Positions 33,355 through 43,261 of a DNA stretch of 64,000 nt are shown one piece after another. The notes below the pieces were generated by a model. The model saw nothing but the letters and a program-made list of their open reading frames with translations, searched no databases and was not told the DNA's origin. Positions within the stretch are counted from its first letter, which is position 1, and each line of letters opens with the position of its first letter. A program made the translations under genes and the position numbers. Location: NCBI GenBank assembly GCA_025210515.1, contig JAOARM010000003.1:62001-126000 (forward strand), read 5' to 3'. Source of the DNA: Vallitalea sp. (lineage in GTDB: Bacteria > Bacillota > Clostridia > Lachnospirales > Vallitaleaceae).

Positions 33355-35397
33355 ATGAAGATAAAAGTTGGTGATATTGTATTAGGTATGTTTATAATTA
33401 TGGTTGTAATTATTATGATTATACCTATGAGTACAGTAATACTTGATATATTAATTACAATAAATATCATGATGGCACTAATAATATTATTTAATGCTTT
33501 ATTTGCAAAAGAAGCTCTTAATATGTCCTCGTTTCCAACTATACTATTGTTTACTACTATATATCGTTTATCTCTTAATATGTCTTCTACAAGAGCCATT
33601 TTGTCAAAAGGTGAAGCAGGTGGGGTAATTAGTACTTTTGGTAGTTTTGTAGGTGGTAATGATATAGTTATTGGTGTTATTATGTTTATTATATTATTGA
33701 TTATTCAATTTTTGGTTATTACAAAAGGTTCAGAAAGAGTATCAGAAGTATCTGCACGTTTTACACTAGATGCTATGCCAGGTAAACAAATGGCAATTGA
33801 TGCAGATCTTAACTCTGGTTTAATTGATGAAAGCGAAGCCAAAACAAGAAGAGAGAAAATCCAAGACGAGGCTGCTTTTTATGGTTCAATGGATGGTGCT
33901 AGTAAGTTTGTAAAAGGAGATGCCATTGCAGGCTTAATTATAACTGTTGTTAATGTTGCAGGTGGTTTAATAATTGGTTCAGTTAGAGATGGAGCACCTA
34001 TTGGTGAAGTAATGACTAAGTATTCTATACTTACTATAGGTGATGGACTAGTTAGTCAAATACCTGCATTACTAATATCATTAGCTACAGGTATATTAGT
34101 TACAAAAGTATCTAAAGATGCTGACGTAAGTGACCAATTAGTTGGACAATTATTTTCTATGCCAAAAGTATTATATTTAACTGGTGCAGTATTGATTTTA
34201 TTAGGTATAGGGACACCTCTTCCGTGGCTTATTGTTTCTGGTACAGGTGCATTAGTTATAGTTGCGGCTACGAAAATACGATCAGATTTACAAGTTCAAG
34301 CTGTTGAACAAGAAATATCTACAGAAGATATAGAAGCTGATGAGATGAGAAGTGTTGAAAATGTTACATCATTACTTCAAGTTGACCCAATTGAATTAGA
34401 ATTTGGATATGGTATTATTCCACTTGCTGATGTTAACCAAGGAGGAGATTTACTTGACAGAGTTGTAATGATTAGACGTCAGATTGCTCTAGAACTAGGA
34501 ACAATTGTACCTACTATTAGACTTAGAGATAATATTCAGCTAAATCCTAATCAATATATTGTTAAAATAAAGGGTACTAAAATTGCTGAGGGTGAGATTT
34601 TATTTGATCATTATATGGCAATGAATCCAGGATTTGTTGAAGAAGAAATAGATGGTATTGAGACAATTGAGCCTGCATTTAAACTACCTGCTTTATGGAT
34701 AACAGAAAATCAGAGAGAAAGAGCAGAAACTATAGGATATACAGTTGTTGACCCACCATCAATAATCGCAACTCATTTAACAGAAGTTATTAAGAAACAT
34801 CTTGATGAACTTCTTACAAGAGAAGATGTACAAACACTTATTAATAATGTTAAAGAAACTAATCCTACATTAGTAGATGAGTTAGTTCCAAAATTATTAA
34901 GCGTTGGAGAAGTACAAAAAGTTCTTATGAATTTATTAGATGAAGGAATTTCTATTAGAGATTTAGTAACTATATTTGAAACTTTAGCTGATAATGCTAT
35001 AACTAATCGTGATACTGATATACTTACAGAATATGCTAGACAGAGCCTTAAAAGAGCAATTTCCGCAACTTTCTTTGGGGAAAATGAAAATAATAATGTT
35101 ATTACTTTAGATCCAAGCTTAGAACAAGTTATAATGGATAGTGTAAAACATACAGAACAAGGAACTTATTTGGCATTAGATCCAGAAGTTACTAATAAAA
35201 TATTTATTTCTGTTGAACAAGAGATTAATAAATTAGTATCCATTGGACGTACACCGATACTATTAACGTCTCCAATAGTAAGAATATATTTTAGACGTTT
35301 AACAGAAGAACAGCTTCCAGATTTGATTATTTTATCATATAACGAGCTAGATTCTAATGCAGAAATACAATCAGTAGGGATGGTGAGCATTAGTTGA
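33355..35397 (+). CDS. flhA: Flagellar biosynthesis protein FlhA
   Basis: FlhA is the largest export-gate component; its cytoplasmic nonamer ring docks chaperone-substrate complexes. The N-terminal third has eight membrane helices (up to about residue 310) and the FHIPEP-region motifs FPTILLFTTIYRLSLNMSSTR and ARFTLDAMPGKQMAIDADLN. The C-terminal cytoplasmic domain (about 330-680) contains the DPPSIIATHLTEVIKKH helix and DSNAEIQSVGMVS end. AAGGAGGG precedes ATG. Its TGA overlaps the TTG start of flhF by 4 nt (TTGA). Confidence 0.97.
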   Translation: MKIKVGDIVLGMFIIMVVIIMIIPMSTVILDILITINIMMALIILFNALFAKEALNMSSFPTILLFTTIYRLSLNMSSTRAILSKGEAGGVISTFGSFVGGNDIVIGVIMFIILLIIQFLVITKGSERVSEVSARFTLDAMPGKQMAIDADLNSGLIDESEAKTRREKIQDEAAFYGSMDGASKFVKGDAIAGLIITVVNVAGGLIIGSVRDGAPIGEVMTKYSILTIGDGLVSQIPALLISLATGILVTKVSKDADVSDQLVGQLFSMPKVLYLTGAVLILLGIGTPLPWLIVSGTGALVIVAATKIRSDLQVQAVEQEISTEDIEADEMRSVENVTSLLQVDPIELEFGYGIIPLADVNQGGDLLDRVVMIRRQIALELGTIVPTIRLRDNIQLNPNQYIVKIKGTKIAEGEILFDHYMAMNPGFVEEEIDGIETIEPAFKLPALWITENQRERAETIGYTVVDPPSIIATHLTEVIKKHLDELLTREDVQTLINNVKETNPTLVDELVPKLLSVGEVQKVLMNLLDEGISIRDLVTIFETLADNAITNRDTDILTEYARQSLKRAISATFFGENENNNVITLDPSLEQVIMDSVKHTEQGTYLALDPEVTNKIFISVEQEINKLVSIGRTPILLTSPIVRIYFRRLTEEQLPDLIILSYNELDSNAEIQSVGMVSIS

Positions 35398-36548
35398 AAA
35401 TAAAACAATTTGAAGCAAAAACAGAAAAACAAGCTATGCTACAGGTAAAAGAGGAGTTTGGTAAAGAGGCTTTAATTGTAAGTGTGAAAAATATTAAGCC
35501 AAAAGGAGTCTTCAAGTTATTCAAATCTCCTTGTGTTCAAGTTACGGCAGCTCTTGATGAACGGAATATATCTGCTACAAAAGAAAATTTGAACATTGAA
35601 GAGTTTAAAAAGAATATAGCTATAAAAAATGACAACATATATAATTCTACAACTTCACAGAATATACAAGATAAGATTAGTAAGATTGAAGAAATTATTA
35701 ATAATAATACTAAAGATAGTAACCGTTTAATTATTAATGAAAATGAACAGATATCTAATAAGAACATTCCTCTTATTGAGCTTATATATAAACAACTAAC
35801 AGAAAATGAAGTAGATGAGAAAGTTGCTAATAAAATTATGTTGGGATTAAATGATTCATTAGCAAAAGGAAATATTAAAATGAACGATGTAATTTCCATT
35901 ATATATAAGCGAATTATAGATGAGTTGGGAAATATTGAAACAATTGATATAAGTAACAAAAAACCTAAAGTTATTGTCTTTGTTGGACCTACAGGAGTTG
36001 GGAAAACAACTACTATTGCAAAATTAGCATCTCATTATAGTATGGACAAAGAACAAAATATTGGGTTAATTACTGCTGATACATATAGAATAGCTGCTGT
36101 TGAGCAATTAAGAACTTATGCAAATATATTAAATATACCTGTGGAAGTAGTATATTCTAATGAGGAAATTGAATCTGCTATTGAGAGATTTAGAGATAAA
36201 GATTTAATATTCATTGATACGGCAGGAAGATCACATAGAAACGAAGAACAGCAAGCTGATATTGAAAGGTTATTACAATCAATCCCAGATAAAGAAGTTT
36301 ACTTAGTACTTAGCATAACAACCAAATATAATGACTTAATTAGGATTACAGAGATATATAATCAAATGACAGATTATAAAGTGATTTTTACTAAGCTAGA
36401 TGAGTCGCAATGCGTAGGTAATATATTAAACATAAAAGATAAAATAGATGCTAAGTTATCTTATGTTACATTCGGACAGAATGTTCCTGACGATATTATT
36501 GAAGTCAATCCACATGAAATTGCAAAAAGTATATTAGGGGGACAATAA
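35394..36548 (+). CDS. flhF: Flagellar SRP-like GTPase FlhF
   Basis: FlhF is a signal-recognition-particle-type GTPase that sets flagellar number and placement. The N-terminal B domain is variable (about 1-100); the NG domain has G1 FVGPTGVGKTTTIAKLA, LITADTYRIAAVEQLRTYA, DTAGR (FIDTAGRSHRNEEQ) and TKLDE. The 384-residue length is normal. The TTG start overlaps the flhA stop, a strong sign of translational coupling. Its regulator FlhG follows with a 1-nt overlap. Confidence 0.96.
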   Translation: MKIKQFEAKTEKQAMLQVKEEFGKEALIVSVKNIKPKGVFKLFKSPCVQVTAALDERNISATKENLNIEEFKKNIAIKNDNIYNSTTSQNIQDKISKIEEIINNNTKDSNRLIINENEQISNKNIPLIELIYKQLTENEVDEKVANKIMLGLNDSLAKGNIKMNDVISIIYKRIIDELGNIETIDISNKKPKVIVFVGPTGVGKTTTIAKLASHYSMDKEQNIGLITADTYRIAAVEQLRTYANILNIPVEVVYSNEEIESAIERFRDKDLIFIDTAGRSHRNEEQQADIERLLQSIPDKEVYLVLSITTKYNDLIRITEIYNQMTDYKVIFTKLDESQCVGNILNIKDKIDAKLSYVTFGQNVPDDIIEVNPHEIAKSILGGQ

Positions 36549-37438
36549 TGGATCAAGCTACTAACCTAAGAAACATGATGAGAAATGGGCAGTCAGTTAG
36601 TAAAAAGAGTTCTTCCAAAGTAATTACAGTAACTAGTGGAAAAGGTGGAGTTGGTAAGTCCAATGTGTCTGTTAATTTGGCAATACATTTTAGAAAAATG
36701 GGTAAAAGAGTTGTTATATTTGATGCAGATTTTGGATTAGCTAATATTGAAGTTATTTTTGGTATTATTCCAAAATATAATTTGTTTGACATGATATATA
36801 ATGGTATGAGTATGGCGGATGTACTAACATCAGGTCCACTTGGAATAGAATTTATATCTGGTGGTTCCGGAGTACAAGAGTTAATTAATCTATCTAAAAA
36901 TCAATTGAACTTTCTTAACGAAAAATTATTGGATCTTGATTATTTAGCTGATATAATAATAATTGATACAGGAGCAGGTATATCAGATTCGGTGCTTAAC
37001 TTTATTGTTTCTTCTAATGAAGTCATATTAGTTACTACACCTGAACCTACATCAATTACAGATGCATATGCAGTATTAAAAGCTTTAAAAAATAGAAAAA
37101 GAGAAGATTACAAATCTACTAATATTAATCTTATTGTAAACAGAGTTTCAAGCGAATCAGAAGGTCTTGAAATATATACTAAATTAAATAGAGTAACAAA
37201 TAAATTCTTAGATATAAATCTTAATAATATTGGGTTTTTACCTCAAGATAATAACTTGACTAAATCTGTTATAGAGCAAAAACCTGTGACAATATTATAT
37301 CCAAAAACAAAAGTATCAAAAGCGTTTGAACAAATTGCTACAAATTTGCTATCCAATAATTCTTATAAAGCTAAGCAAGATGTTGGAATTAGAAGTGTAT
37401 TTAGTAATTTAATGAACTTTAAAAAGTCAAAAAAATAA
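36548..37438 (+). CDS. flhG: MinD-like ATPase FlhG (YlxH)
   Basis: FlhG is a ParA/MinD-family ATPase that stimulates FlhF and limits flagellar number. An N-terminal activator helix with Gln (ATNLRNMMRNGQSVSK) stimulates FlhF in homologues. The deviant Walker A (SGKGGVGKSNVSVNLA), FDADFGLANIEVIFG, and IIDTGAGISDSVLNF follow, and a C-terminal amphipathic basic end closes it (LMNFKKSKK). It has 296 residues. ATG overlaps the flhF TAA by one base. Confidence 0.95.
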   Translation: MDQATNLRNMMRNGQSVSKKSSSKVITVTSGKGGVGKSNVSVNLAIHFRKMGKRVVIFDADFGLANIEVIFGIIPKYNLFDMIYNGMSMADVLTSGPLGIEFISGGSGVQELINLSKNQLNFLNEKLLDLDYLADIIIIDTGAGISDSVLNFIVSSNEVILVTTPEPTSITDAYAVLKALKNRKREDYKSTNINLIVNRVSSESEGLEIYTKLNRVTNKFLDINLNNIGFLPQDNNLTKSVIEQKPVTILYPKTKVSKAFEQIATNLLSNNSYKAKQDVGIRSVFSNLMNFKKSKK

Positions 37439-37490
37439 TATAAGTAATAACTGATACTTAAAAACAAATTTTGCGGACAAGGTGGTTATT

Positions 37491-38159
37491 ATGATACATA
37501 CATCATTGGCATTAGGAGATAAGGTTGAATTATCAAGATTAAAATTTAATACAAATAAAACATATAATAATGAGACAGTTTATGTTAGTCTAATTCAAGA
37601 TATTAAAGAGGATTCTTTAATTATATCTGCACCTGTTGAAAATGGAAAAATAATACCTTTAGAAATTGGTACAGCGTATCTATTATCAATTTATAGTAAA
37701 GGTGGTTTATTTAAGTGTAGAGCTGTTGTATCGAACAGATATAAAAAGAACAATTTGCATTTTGTTGATTTGGAAATAAAATCCCCAATGAGAAAACATC
37801 AACGTCGACAATTCTATCGTCTTGAATGTGCTTTAACTTTTCATTTTTCTAATGAAGAGAATGAAACATATTATAAAGGAATAATTATTGATATAAGTGG
37901 TGGAGGTTTAAGATTTACTTCAAAAGAACAAATAAAAGTAGGAAGTATAATAAACTGTACATTAGATATCAATAACATTGAAACAAAAAGACTTGAGTTA
38001 AAAGGAAAAGTAATATTATCTCAATTAGTTGATTATCAAGTAATTAAGTATGAAACTAGAATTATGTTTCAAGACATTTCCACTGAAAATAGGGAAGCTA
38101 TAATAAAATTTATATTTGACGAGCAAAGAAAGAGACGAAAACGCAGAAAAGGACTGTAA
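37491..38159 (+). CDS. PilZ-domain cyclic-di-GMP receptor, YcgR/MotI-like
   Basis: The 222-residue protein has an N-terminal YcgR-type beta domain (about 1-95, GDKVELSRLK through RCRAVVSNRY-like) and a C-terminal PilZ domain with both ligand motifs: RRQFYR (RxxxR) and DISGGG (D/NxSxxG). Such proteins bind c-di-GMP and brake the motor, as YcgR in E. coli and MotI in Bacillus. Location between flhG and cheB in the motility operon fits that role. ATG 37491 is chosen with AAGGTGG upstream. The basic C-terminus is RKRRKRRKGL. Confidence 0.9.
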   Translation: MIHTSLALGDKVELSRLKFNTNKTYNNETVYVSLIQDIKEDSLIISAPVENGKIIPLEIGTAYLLSIYSKGGLFKCRAVVSNRYKKNNLHFVDLEIKSPMRKHQRRQFYRLECALTFHFSNEENETYYKGIIIDISGGGLRFTSKEQIKVGSIINCTLDINNIETKRLELKGKVILSQLVDYQVIKYETRIMFQDISTENREAIIKFIFDEQRKRRKRRKGL

Positions 38160-38163
38160 TATT

Positions 38164-39252
38164 ATGAGCGAAAAGAAAAAAATACTTGTAATTGATGACT
38201 CTGCATTCATGAGAAGGGTTATATCTGATATAATTAATAGTGATGCAAGATGTGAAACAATAGGAACTGCAAAAAATGGAAAAGATGGGCTAGATAAAAT
38301 CAAGAAACTTAATCCAGACGTTGTAACACTTGATATTGAAATGCCAATAATGACTGGATTGGAAATGCTTGAACAACTAAGAGAAGAAAACATTAATGTT
38401 TCTGTTATAGTTATGAGTACTTTAGCTGAGGAAGGTAAAAAAGAAACTATTAGAGCATTAGAACTAGGTGCCATTGATTTTGTTAAAAAACCTAATAATA
38501 TTTTTAAGGTTAATACTGAATCAATGAGAGTGAAATTAATTGATAAGCTATTAATGGCATCTAATATAATGAGTAAACAAGTAACAAGTAAAATACCTTC
38601 TAGACATGATAGAAATAAACAGGTCTATAAGCCTGTTAGTAGAATTAGAAAAGCTACTACAAATTCTTCTTTTTCTAAGCTTGTAGCATTAGGCTGTTCT
38701 ACAGGAGGTCCAAGAGCTTTACAATATGTATTACCATATTTGCCTAGAGATTTAGACGCAGGAATTGTAATAGTTCAACACATGCCAGCTGGATTTACTA
38801 AATCTCTTGCTGATAGACTCAATCAGTTAAGTGAGATAGAAGTAAAAGAAGCAGTGGACAATGATATAATTGAAAAAGGAAAAGCTTATATAGCACCTGG
38901 AGATTATCATATGAAAGTTATTAAAGATAATAAGAATAATCTCATCATTAAATTATCAAAAGAAGACCCGTTTAGAGGTCATCGTCCAGCAGTTGATATT
39001 ATGATGAACTCATTGCTAGACATTAATAACGTTGAACTTACAGGTGTGATAATGACTGGTATGGGTATGGATGGAAGTGAAGGTCTTAACAATCTGAAAA
39101 ACAATAATGGTATTCATATTATTGCTCAAGATGAGGAAACCTGTGTTGTCTACGGAATGCCAAAAGCTGTTGTATTAAAAGGGATTGCTGATGAAATAGT
39201 ACCATTACAATTGATTTCAGATTCTATTACTAAGAAAGTTGGGGTGCTTTAA
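38164..39252 (+). CDS. cheB: Chemotaxis protein-glutamate methylesterase CheB
   Basis: CheB removes methyl groups from, and deamidates, chemoreceptors for adaptation. An N-terminal receiver domain (ILVIDDSAFMRRV; phospho-acceptor Asp57 in DVVTLDIEMP) is followed by a linker and the methylesterase domain. Its catalytic Ser is in LGCSTGGPRALQ, the His in IVQHMPAGFTKSLADRL, and the Asp in MTGMGMDGSEGL. The 362-residue length is standard. ATG 38164 lies 4 nt after the PilZ gene stop. No cheR gene is in this operon, so the methyltransferase must be encoded elsewhere. Confidence 0.97.
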   Translation: MSEKKKILVIDDSAFMRRVISDIINSDARCETIGTAKNGKDGLDKIKKLNPDVVTLDIEMPIMTGLEMLEQLREENINVSVIVMSTLAEEGKKETIRALELGAIDFVKKPNNIFKVNTESMRVKLIDKLLMASNIMSKQVTSKIPSRHDRNKQVYKPVSRIRKATTNSSFSKLVALGCSTGGPRALQYVLPYLPRDLDAGIVIVQHMPAGFTKSLADRLNQLSEIEVKEAVDNDIIEKGKAYIAPGDYHMKVIKDNKNNLIIKLSKEDPFRGHRPAVDIMMNSLLDINNVELTGVIMTGMGMDGSEGLNNLKNNNGIHIIAQDEETCVVYGMPKAVVLKGIADEIVPLQLISDSITKKVGVL

Positions 39253-39253
39253 T

Positions 39254-41317
39254 ATGGATATAAGCCAATATTTAGAAATTTTTATTGAAGAATCAAAAGA
39301 ACATTTACAAAGCCTTAATGAATCACTATTAGAATTAGAGAAAAATTCAGAGAACGTAGAGTTGATTAATGAAGTTTTTCGAGTTGCTCATACCCTAAAA
39401 GGAATGGCTGCGACTATGGGTTATAAAAGAATGCAAAAATTGACTCATGATATGGAGAATGTACTGTCTGAAATTAGAAATGGAAATATCAAAGTACAAT
39501 CTGAATTGTTAGATATATTATTTCAATGTTTAGATGCTCTTGAGCAATACGTAGATTCTATTGTTGAATCTGGCTCTGAAGGAGAAAACGATTATACATC
39601 TATTATTGAAAAACTAAATAGAATTCTAGAAGGTGAAAATGAACAAGAAATAGCAGCTACTAGTAATGATACTACTAGTAATGCAATTAATAATAATATA
39701 GATCAAGAAGTAGATAGTAATAAAAGAAAACATCTCTTAATACCATTTACTGATTTTGAAAATAGTGCTATTGCAAAAGCGTATAAAGATCACTATAAAG
39801 TATATGGAATTACGATATATATAAGTAAAAGTTGTGTATTAAAATCAGCAAGAGCGTTTATTGTATTTAGAACATTAGAAAAATTAGGACAAGTTATTAA
39901 GTCTTATCCTAGTGTACAAGATATTGAAGACGAAAAATTTGATGATAATTTTTCTGCTTTTATTATTACAAAAGAGAGCGATAATAAAATAAAAAATGAA
40001 TTATCATCAATTGCAGAGGTTGTTGAGGTATTAACAGATGAAATTATTATTTCTGTTGAAGAAGAACCAGCTACAGAAGAGCCTAAGAAAGAGAGCAAAC
40101 AAAAGGTTAAACCAAAAGTAAAGGATAATGCTAACCAAAATAAAAATGCTAAGGGAACGTCTAAACCAAAAACTAATAGAACTGTAAGAGTAGATATTGA
40201 AAGATTAGATACACTTATGAATTTGGTTAGTGAACTTATTATTATCAAAAATGGTTTAGAGACAATTGAACTTAAAAATACTAGTCAAAATTTCAATGAA
40301 CAGATAGAGTATTTAGAAAGAATTACTACTAACTTACATGATGCAGTTATGAAAGTTAGAATGGTTCCAATTGAAAGAGTATTTAACAGATTCCCAAGAT
40401 TAATTCGTGACCTTGCAAGAAAGTTAAATAAAAATATTGAATTACATATGTCAGGTGAAGAGACTGAACTTGATAGAACAGTAATTGACGAAATTGGTGA
40501 TCCATTAGTTCATTTACTTAGAAATGCAGGTGACCACGGATTAGAAACTCCTGATGTGAGAATAAAAGCAGGAAAAGATGCTACTGGAAACATTGACTTA
40601 AAAGCATATCAAGATGGTAATAATGTTATTATAGAAGTTAATGACGATGGATATGGAATAGATGTTAATAAGATTAAGAGTAAAGCTATTAGCAAAGGAA
40701 CCATTTCAGCAGATCAAGCTGATAACATGTCCGATCAAGAGATTATTAACTTATTATTCAAACCAAGTTTCAGTACAGCTGAACAAATATCTGATGTATC
40801 AGGTAGAGGTGTTGGACTTGATGTAGTAAAAACAAAAATAGAAGCTTTAGGTGGAGATATTGAAGTTAAGACTGAAGTAGGTAAAGGAAGCAAATTTATA
40901 ATTAGACTTCCATTAACACTTGCCATTATTCAAGCACTAATGGTTAAGCTTGGTAGTGAAAAATATGCCATTCCACTTAATACTATTCAAAACATCGAAG
41001 ATGTTCATATATCTAAAATTAAATATATTCAAAATGAAGAAGTAATTAATTTGAGAGGTCATGTAATACCAATAATAAGATTGCATGAAAAATTAGATAT
41101 TACACAAGAGGATACTGAAAAAGAATCATTAACTGTTGTTATTGTTAATAAAGGAGAAAAACAAGCAGGTATTGTTGTTGATTCTCTAATAGGACAACAA
41201 GAAATTGTAATTAAGACTCTTGGAAAATATTTAGCTAATATCAAATTAATAGCAGGAGCAACAATACTAGGTGATGGTGAAGTTGCTTTAATATTAGACA
41301 TTAATTCATTAGTATAA
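39254..41317 (+). CDS. cheA: Chemotaxis histidine kinase CheA
   Basis: CheA autophosphorylates and passes phosphate to CheY and CheB. The 687 residues contain the Hpt domain with His46 (RVAHTLKGMAATMGY), the P2 region (about 155-265), a charged Glu/Lys linker, the dimerisation domain (VDIERLDTLMNLVSELIII), the ATPase domain (LVHLLRNAGDHGLE, DDGYGI, GRGVGLDVVKTKIEALGG), and a C-terminal CheW-like domain. ATG 39254 follows GGGGTG; the in-frame TTG 39239 lies inside cheB and is less likely. All catalytic boxes are intact. Confidence 0.97.
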   Translation: MDISQYLEIFIEESKEHLQSLNESLLELEKNSENVELINEVFRVAHTLKGMAATMGYKRMQKLTHDMENVLSEIRNGNIKVQSELLDILFQCLDALEQYVDSIVESGSEGENDYTSIIEKLNRILEGENEQEIAATSNDTTSNAINNNIDQEVDSNKRKHLLIPFTDFENSAIAKAYKDHYKVYGITIYISKSCVLKSARAFIVFRTLEKLGQVIKSYPSVQDIEDEKFDDNFSAFIITKESDNKIKNELSSIAEVVEVLTDEIIISVEEEPATEEPKKESKQKVKPKVKDNANQNKNAKGTSKPKTNRTVRVDIERLDTLMNLVSELIIIKNGLETIELKNTSQNFNEQIEYLERITTNLHDAVMKVRMVPIERVFNRFPRLIRDLARKLNKNIELHMSGEETELDRTVIDEIGDPLVHLLRNAGDHGLETPDVRIKAGKDATGNIDLKAYQDGNNVIIEVNDDGYGIDVNKIKSKAISKGTISADQADNMSDQEIINLLFKPSFSTAEQISDVSGRGVGLDVVKTKIEALGGDIEVKTEVGKGSKFIIRLPLTLAIIQALMVKLGSEKYAIPLNTIQNIEDVHISKIKYIQNEEVINLRGHVIPIIRLHEKLDITQEDTEKESLTVVIVNKGEKQAGIVVDSLIGQQEIVIKTLGKYLANIKLIAGATILGDGEVALILDINSLV

Positions 41318-41331
41318 TTGGAGGGTTGCAT

Positions 41332-41778
41332 GTGGAAGATAATAAAAATCAAGATATAAAACAATATATAGTTGCAAAAATTGGTCATGAGCAATACGGA
41401 ATAAATATACAATTTGTTCAGAATATAGAAAGAATACTTAATATAACTAGAGTCCCTAAAGCACCTCATCACATAAAAGGCGTTATTAATTTAAGAGGGG
41501 ATATTATTCCAGTAATGAGTTTAAGACTTAAATTTGGTCTAGATAAAGACGAATATACTAATAACACAAGAATTATCATTGTTAAATTGGATGGTAATGC
41601 AATGGGAATAATAGTTGATGAGGTAAAAGAAGTTATTAATTTAGTTGATGATGATATTGAAAAAGTATCAAAAGATTCTAATGATGATAAAGGAATTTAC
41701 ACCCAAGGTATAGGAAAAATTGAGGAGGAACTATTTACACTTCTTAATCTTGATGGATTAATCAATACCAATGATTAA
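41332..41778 (+). CDS. cheW: Chemotaxis adaptor protein CheW
   Basis: CheW links receptors to CheA in the membrane array. The 148-residue product is one CheW domain with QYIVAKIGHEQYGINIQFVQNIERI, PHHIKGVINLRGDIIPVMSL and GIIVDEVKEVINL. GTG 41332 is preferred because GGAGGG (41320-41325) ends 6 nt upstream; TTG 41326 directly abuts it. The gene follows cheA by 14 nt in the usual cheB-A-W-C-D order of Clostridia. Confidence 0.95.
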   Translation: MEDNKNQDIKQYIVAKIGHEQYGINIQFVQNIERILNITRVPKAPHHIKGVINLRGDIIPVMSLRLKFGLDKDEYTNNTRIIIVKLDGNAMGIIVDEVKEVINLVDDDIEKVSKDSNDDKGIYTQGIGKIEEELFTLLNLDGLINTND

Positions 41779-41805
41779 CGAACTTTAAGGAAAGGTAAAA
41801 AATAT

Positions 41806-42429
41806 ATGGACAACATAAATATAGATACTTTAAATAATGTACATATTGATGTGCTCAAAGAATTAGGTAATATAGGTGCTGGAAATGCAACAACAGCTCT
41901 TTCTAAAATGATTAATAGAAAAATAGATATGGGTGTACCAAAAGTTAATATATCAGAGTTTAAAGAAGTATCAGAAGTATTAGGTGGTGCAGAAAATCAA
42001 GTTGTTGGTATATTATTAGCTGTTGAAGGAGATATCAATGGTATGATGATGTTTGTACTTGAAAGAGCTTCAGCACATAATCTTGTTAATATACTTATGG
42101 GGAAAGATTTGAACACATTTGAAGAATTTACTGAAATAGATTTGTCTGCACTAAAAGAAATTGGAAATATAATTTCAGGAGCATATTTATCATCGTTATC
42201 ATCACTAACTAATTTAAAGATTATATCATCAATACCGTATATGGCTATAGATATGGCTGGAGCAATACTTAGTGTACCTGCTATTGAGTTTGGGAAAATT
42301 GGGGATAAAGCATTATTAATACAATCTGATTTTGGTGAAGGAGAGAATAAAGTATTTGGAAACTTTATTCTTATTCCTGACGTTAAATCCTATGGTACAA
42401 TACTTACTTCTATTGGGATAACTGGGTAA
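41806..42429 (+). CDS. cheC: CheY-P phosphatase CheC
   Basis: CheC dephosphorylates CheY-P and binds CheD to regulate receptor deamidation. The two phosphatase helices each carry the E...N signature: DVLKELGNIGAGNATTALS and LSALKEIGNIISGAYLSSLS. The SIPYMAIDMAGAILSVP stretch follows. It has 207 residues, as in Bacillus. AAAGG lies about 9 nt before ATG. One base separates it from cheD, whose product is its partner. Confidence 0.96.
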   Translation: MDNINIDTLNNVHIDVLKELGNIGAGNATTALSKMINRKIDMGVPKVNISEFKEVSEVLGGAENQVVGILLAVEGDINGMMMFVLERASAHNLVNILMGKDLNTFEEFTEIDLSALKEIGNIISGAYLSSLSSLTNLKIISSIPYMAIDMAGAILSVPAIEFGKIGDKALLIQSDFGEGENKVFGNFILIPDVKSYGTILTSIGITG

Positions 42430-42430
42430 T

Positions 42431-42916
42431 ATGGAAGATAAAATCAAAGTAGGAATGGCTGATCTTAATGTCTGCCCATCACCAGGGATTTTAACTACAC
42501 TTGGTTTAGGATCATGTGTTGGAATTGTATTATACGATCCTCTTAAAAAAGTAGGAGGACTTGCACATATTATGTTACCAGATAGTACCCAAATAAAAAA
42601 CAATAGTAATGTAGCTAAGTTTGCAGATACAGGTATTAATAAGTTAATTGATGATATGATTAAATTAGGAGCAAATAGAAATAGATTAGTTGCTAAATTA
42701 GCAGGTGGTGCACAGATGTTCTCATTTAAGAGTAGTAATGATCTAATGAGAATTGGAGATAGAAATGTAATAGCATGTGAAAACATTTTAAATATGCTTA
42801 GAATCAAAGTTTTATCAACAGATACAGGTAAAAATTACGGTAGAACTATTGAATTTTATACTGAAACAGGAGATCTATTGATTAAAACAATTGGAAAAGA
42901 TACTAAGATAATATAG
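42431..42916 (+). CDS. cheD: Chemoreceptor glutamine deamidase CheD
   Basis: CheD deamidates specific Gln residues in chemoreceptors and also stimulates CheC. The catalytic Cys is in LGLGSCVGIVLYD and the catalytic His in GGLAHIMLPDS, with the following Thr in RTIEFYTETG. The 161-residue length is normal. The start codon follows the cheC stop by one nucleotide, so both are probably made in equal amounts. Confidence 0.96.
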   Translation: MEDKIKVGMADLNVCPSPGILTTLGLGSCVGIVLYDPLKKVGGLAHIMLPDSTQIKNNSNVAKFADTGINKLIDDMIKLGANRNRLVAKLAGGAQMFSFKSSNDLMRIGDRNVIACENILNMLRIKVLSTDTGKNYGRTIEFYTETGDLLIKTIGKDTKII

Positions 42917-42929
42917 AGGCGGTAAAATT

Positions 42930-43244
42930 ATGATTAGAAATATACACATTATCATTATGTTAATTTCAGGTATTATTGTTAGTATAATTGGATTAATTAA
43001 TGGATACGACCTGAAAACTTTTTCTTTAACTTTACTTATTGTTCTAATTATTTTCTTTTTTATAGGTTCAATTTTACAAAATATACTAAATAAGATATAT
43101 ATGCAAGCAGAAAAAAAAGAGAAGCAGAAACAATTAATAGAGATGGATGAAGAAATTAACAGAATTAAAGCATTAGATAGTGATGATGAAGATGAAGAAG
43201 ATTCAGATGCATTAAGGGAAGAGACTGAAGAAGAACAATACTAA
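42930..43244 (+). CDS. Small membrane protein of unknown function in the fla/che operon
   Basis: I do not recognise this 104-residue protein. It has two membrane helices (about 5-22 and 30-51) separated by NGYDLKT. A cytoplasmic helix follows (NKIYMQAEKKEKQKQLIEMD), and the tail is strongly acidic (DSDDEDEEDSDALREETEEE). A clear AGAGGCGG ribosome site precedes ATG. It sits between cheD and sigD, where small unnamed membrane proteins occur in other clostridial operons. The acidic tail could bind a basic partner; this is speculation. Confidence 0.75.
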   Translation: MIRNIHIIIMLISGIIVSIIGLINGYDLKTFSLTLLIVLIIFFFIGSILQNILNKIYMQAEKKEKQKQLIEMDEEINRIKALDSDDEDEEDSDALREETEEEQY

Positions 43245-43261
43245 CCTTTACGGAGGCTAAA

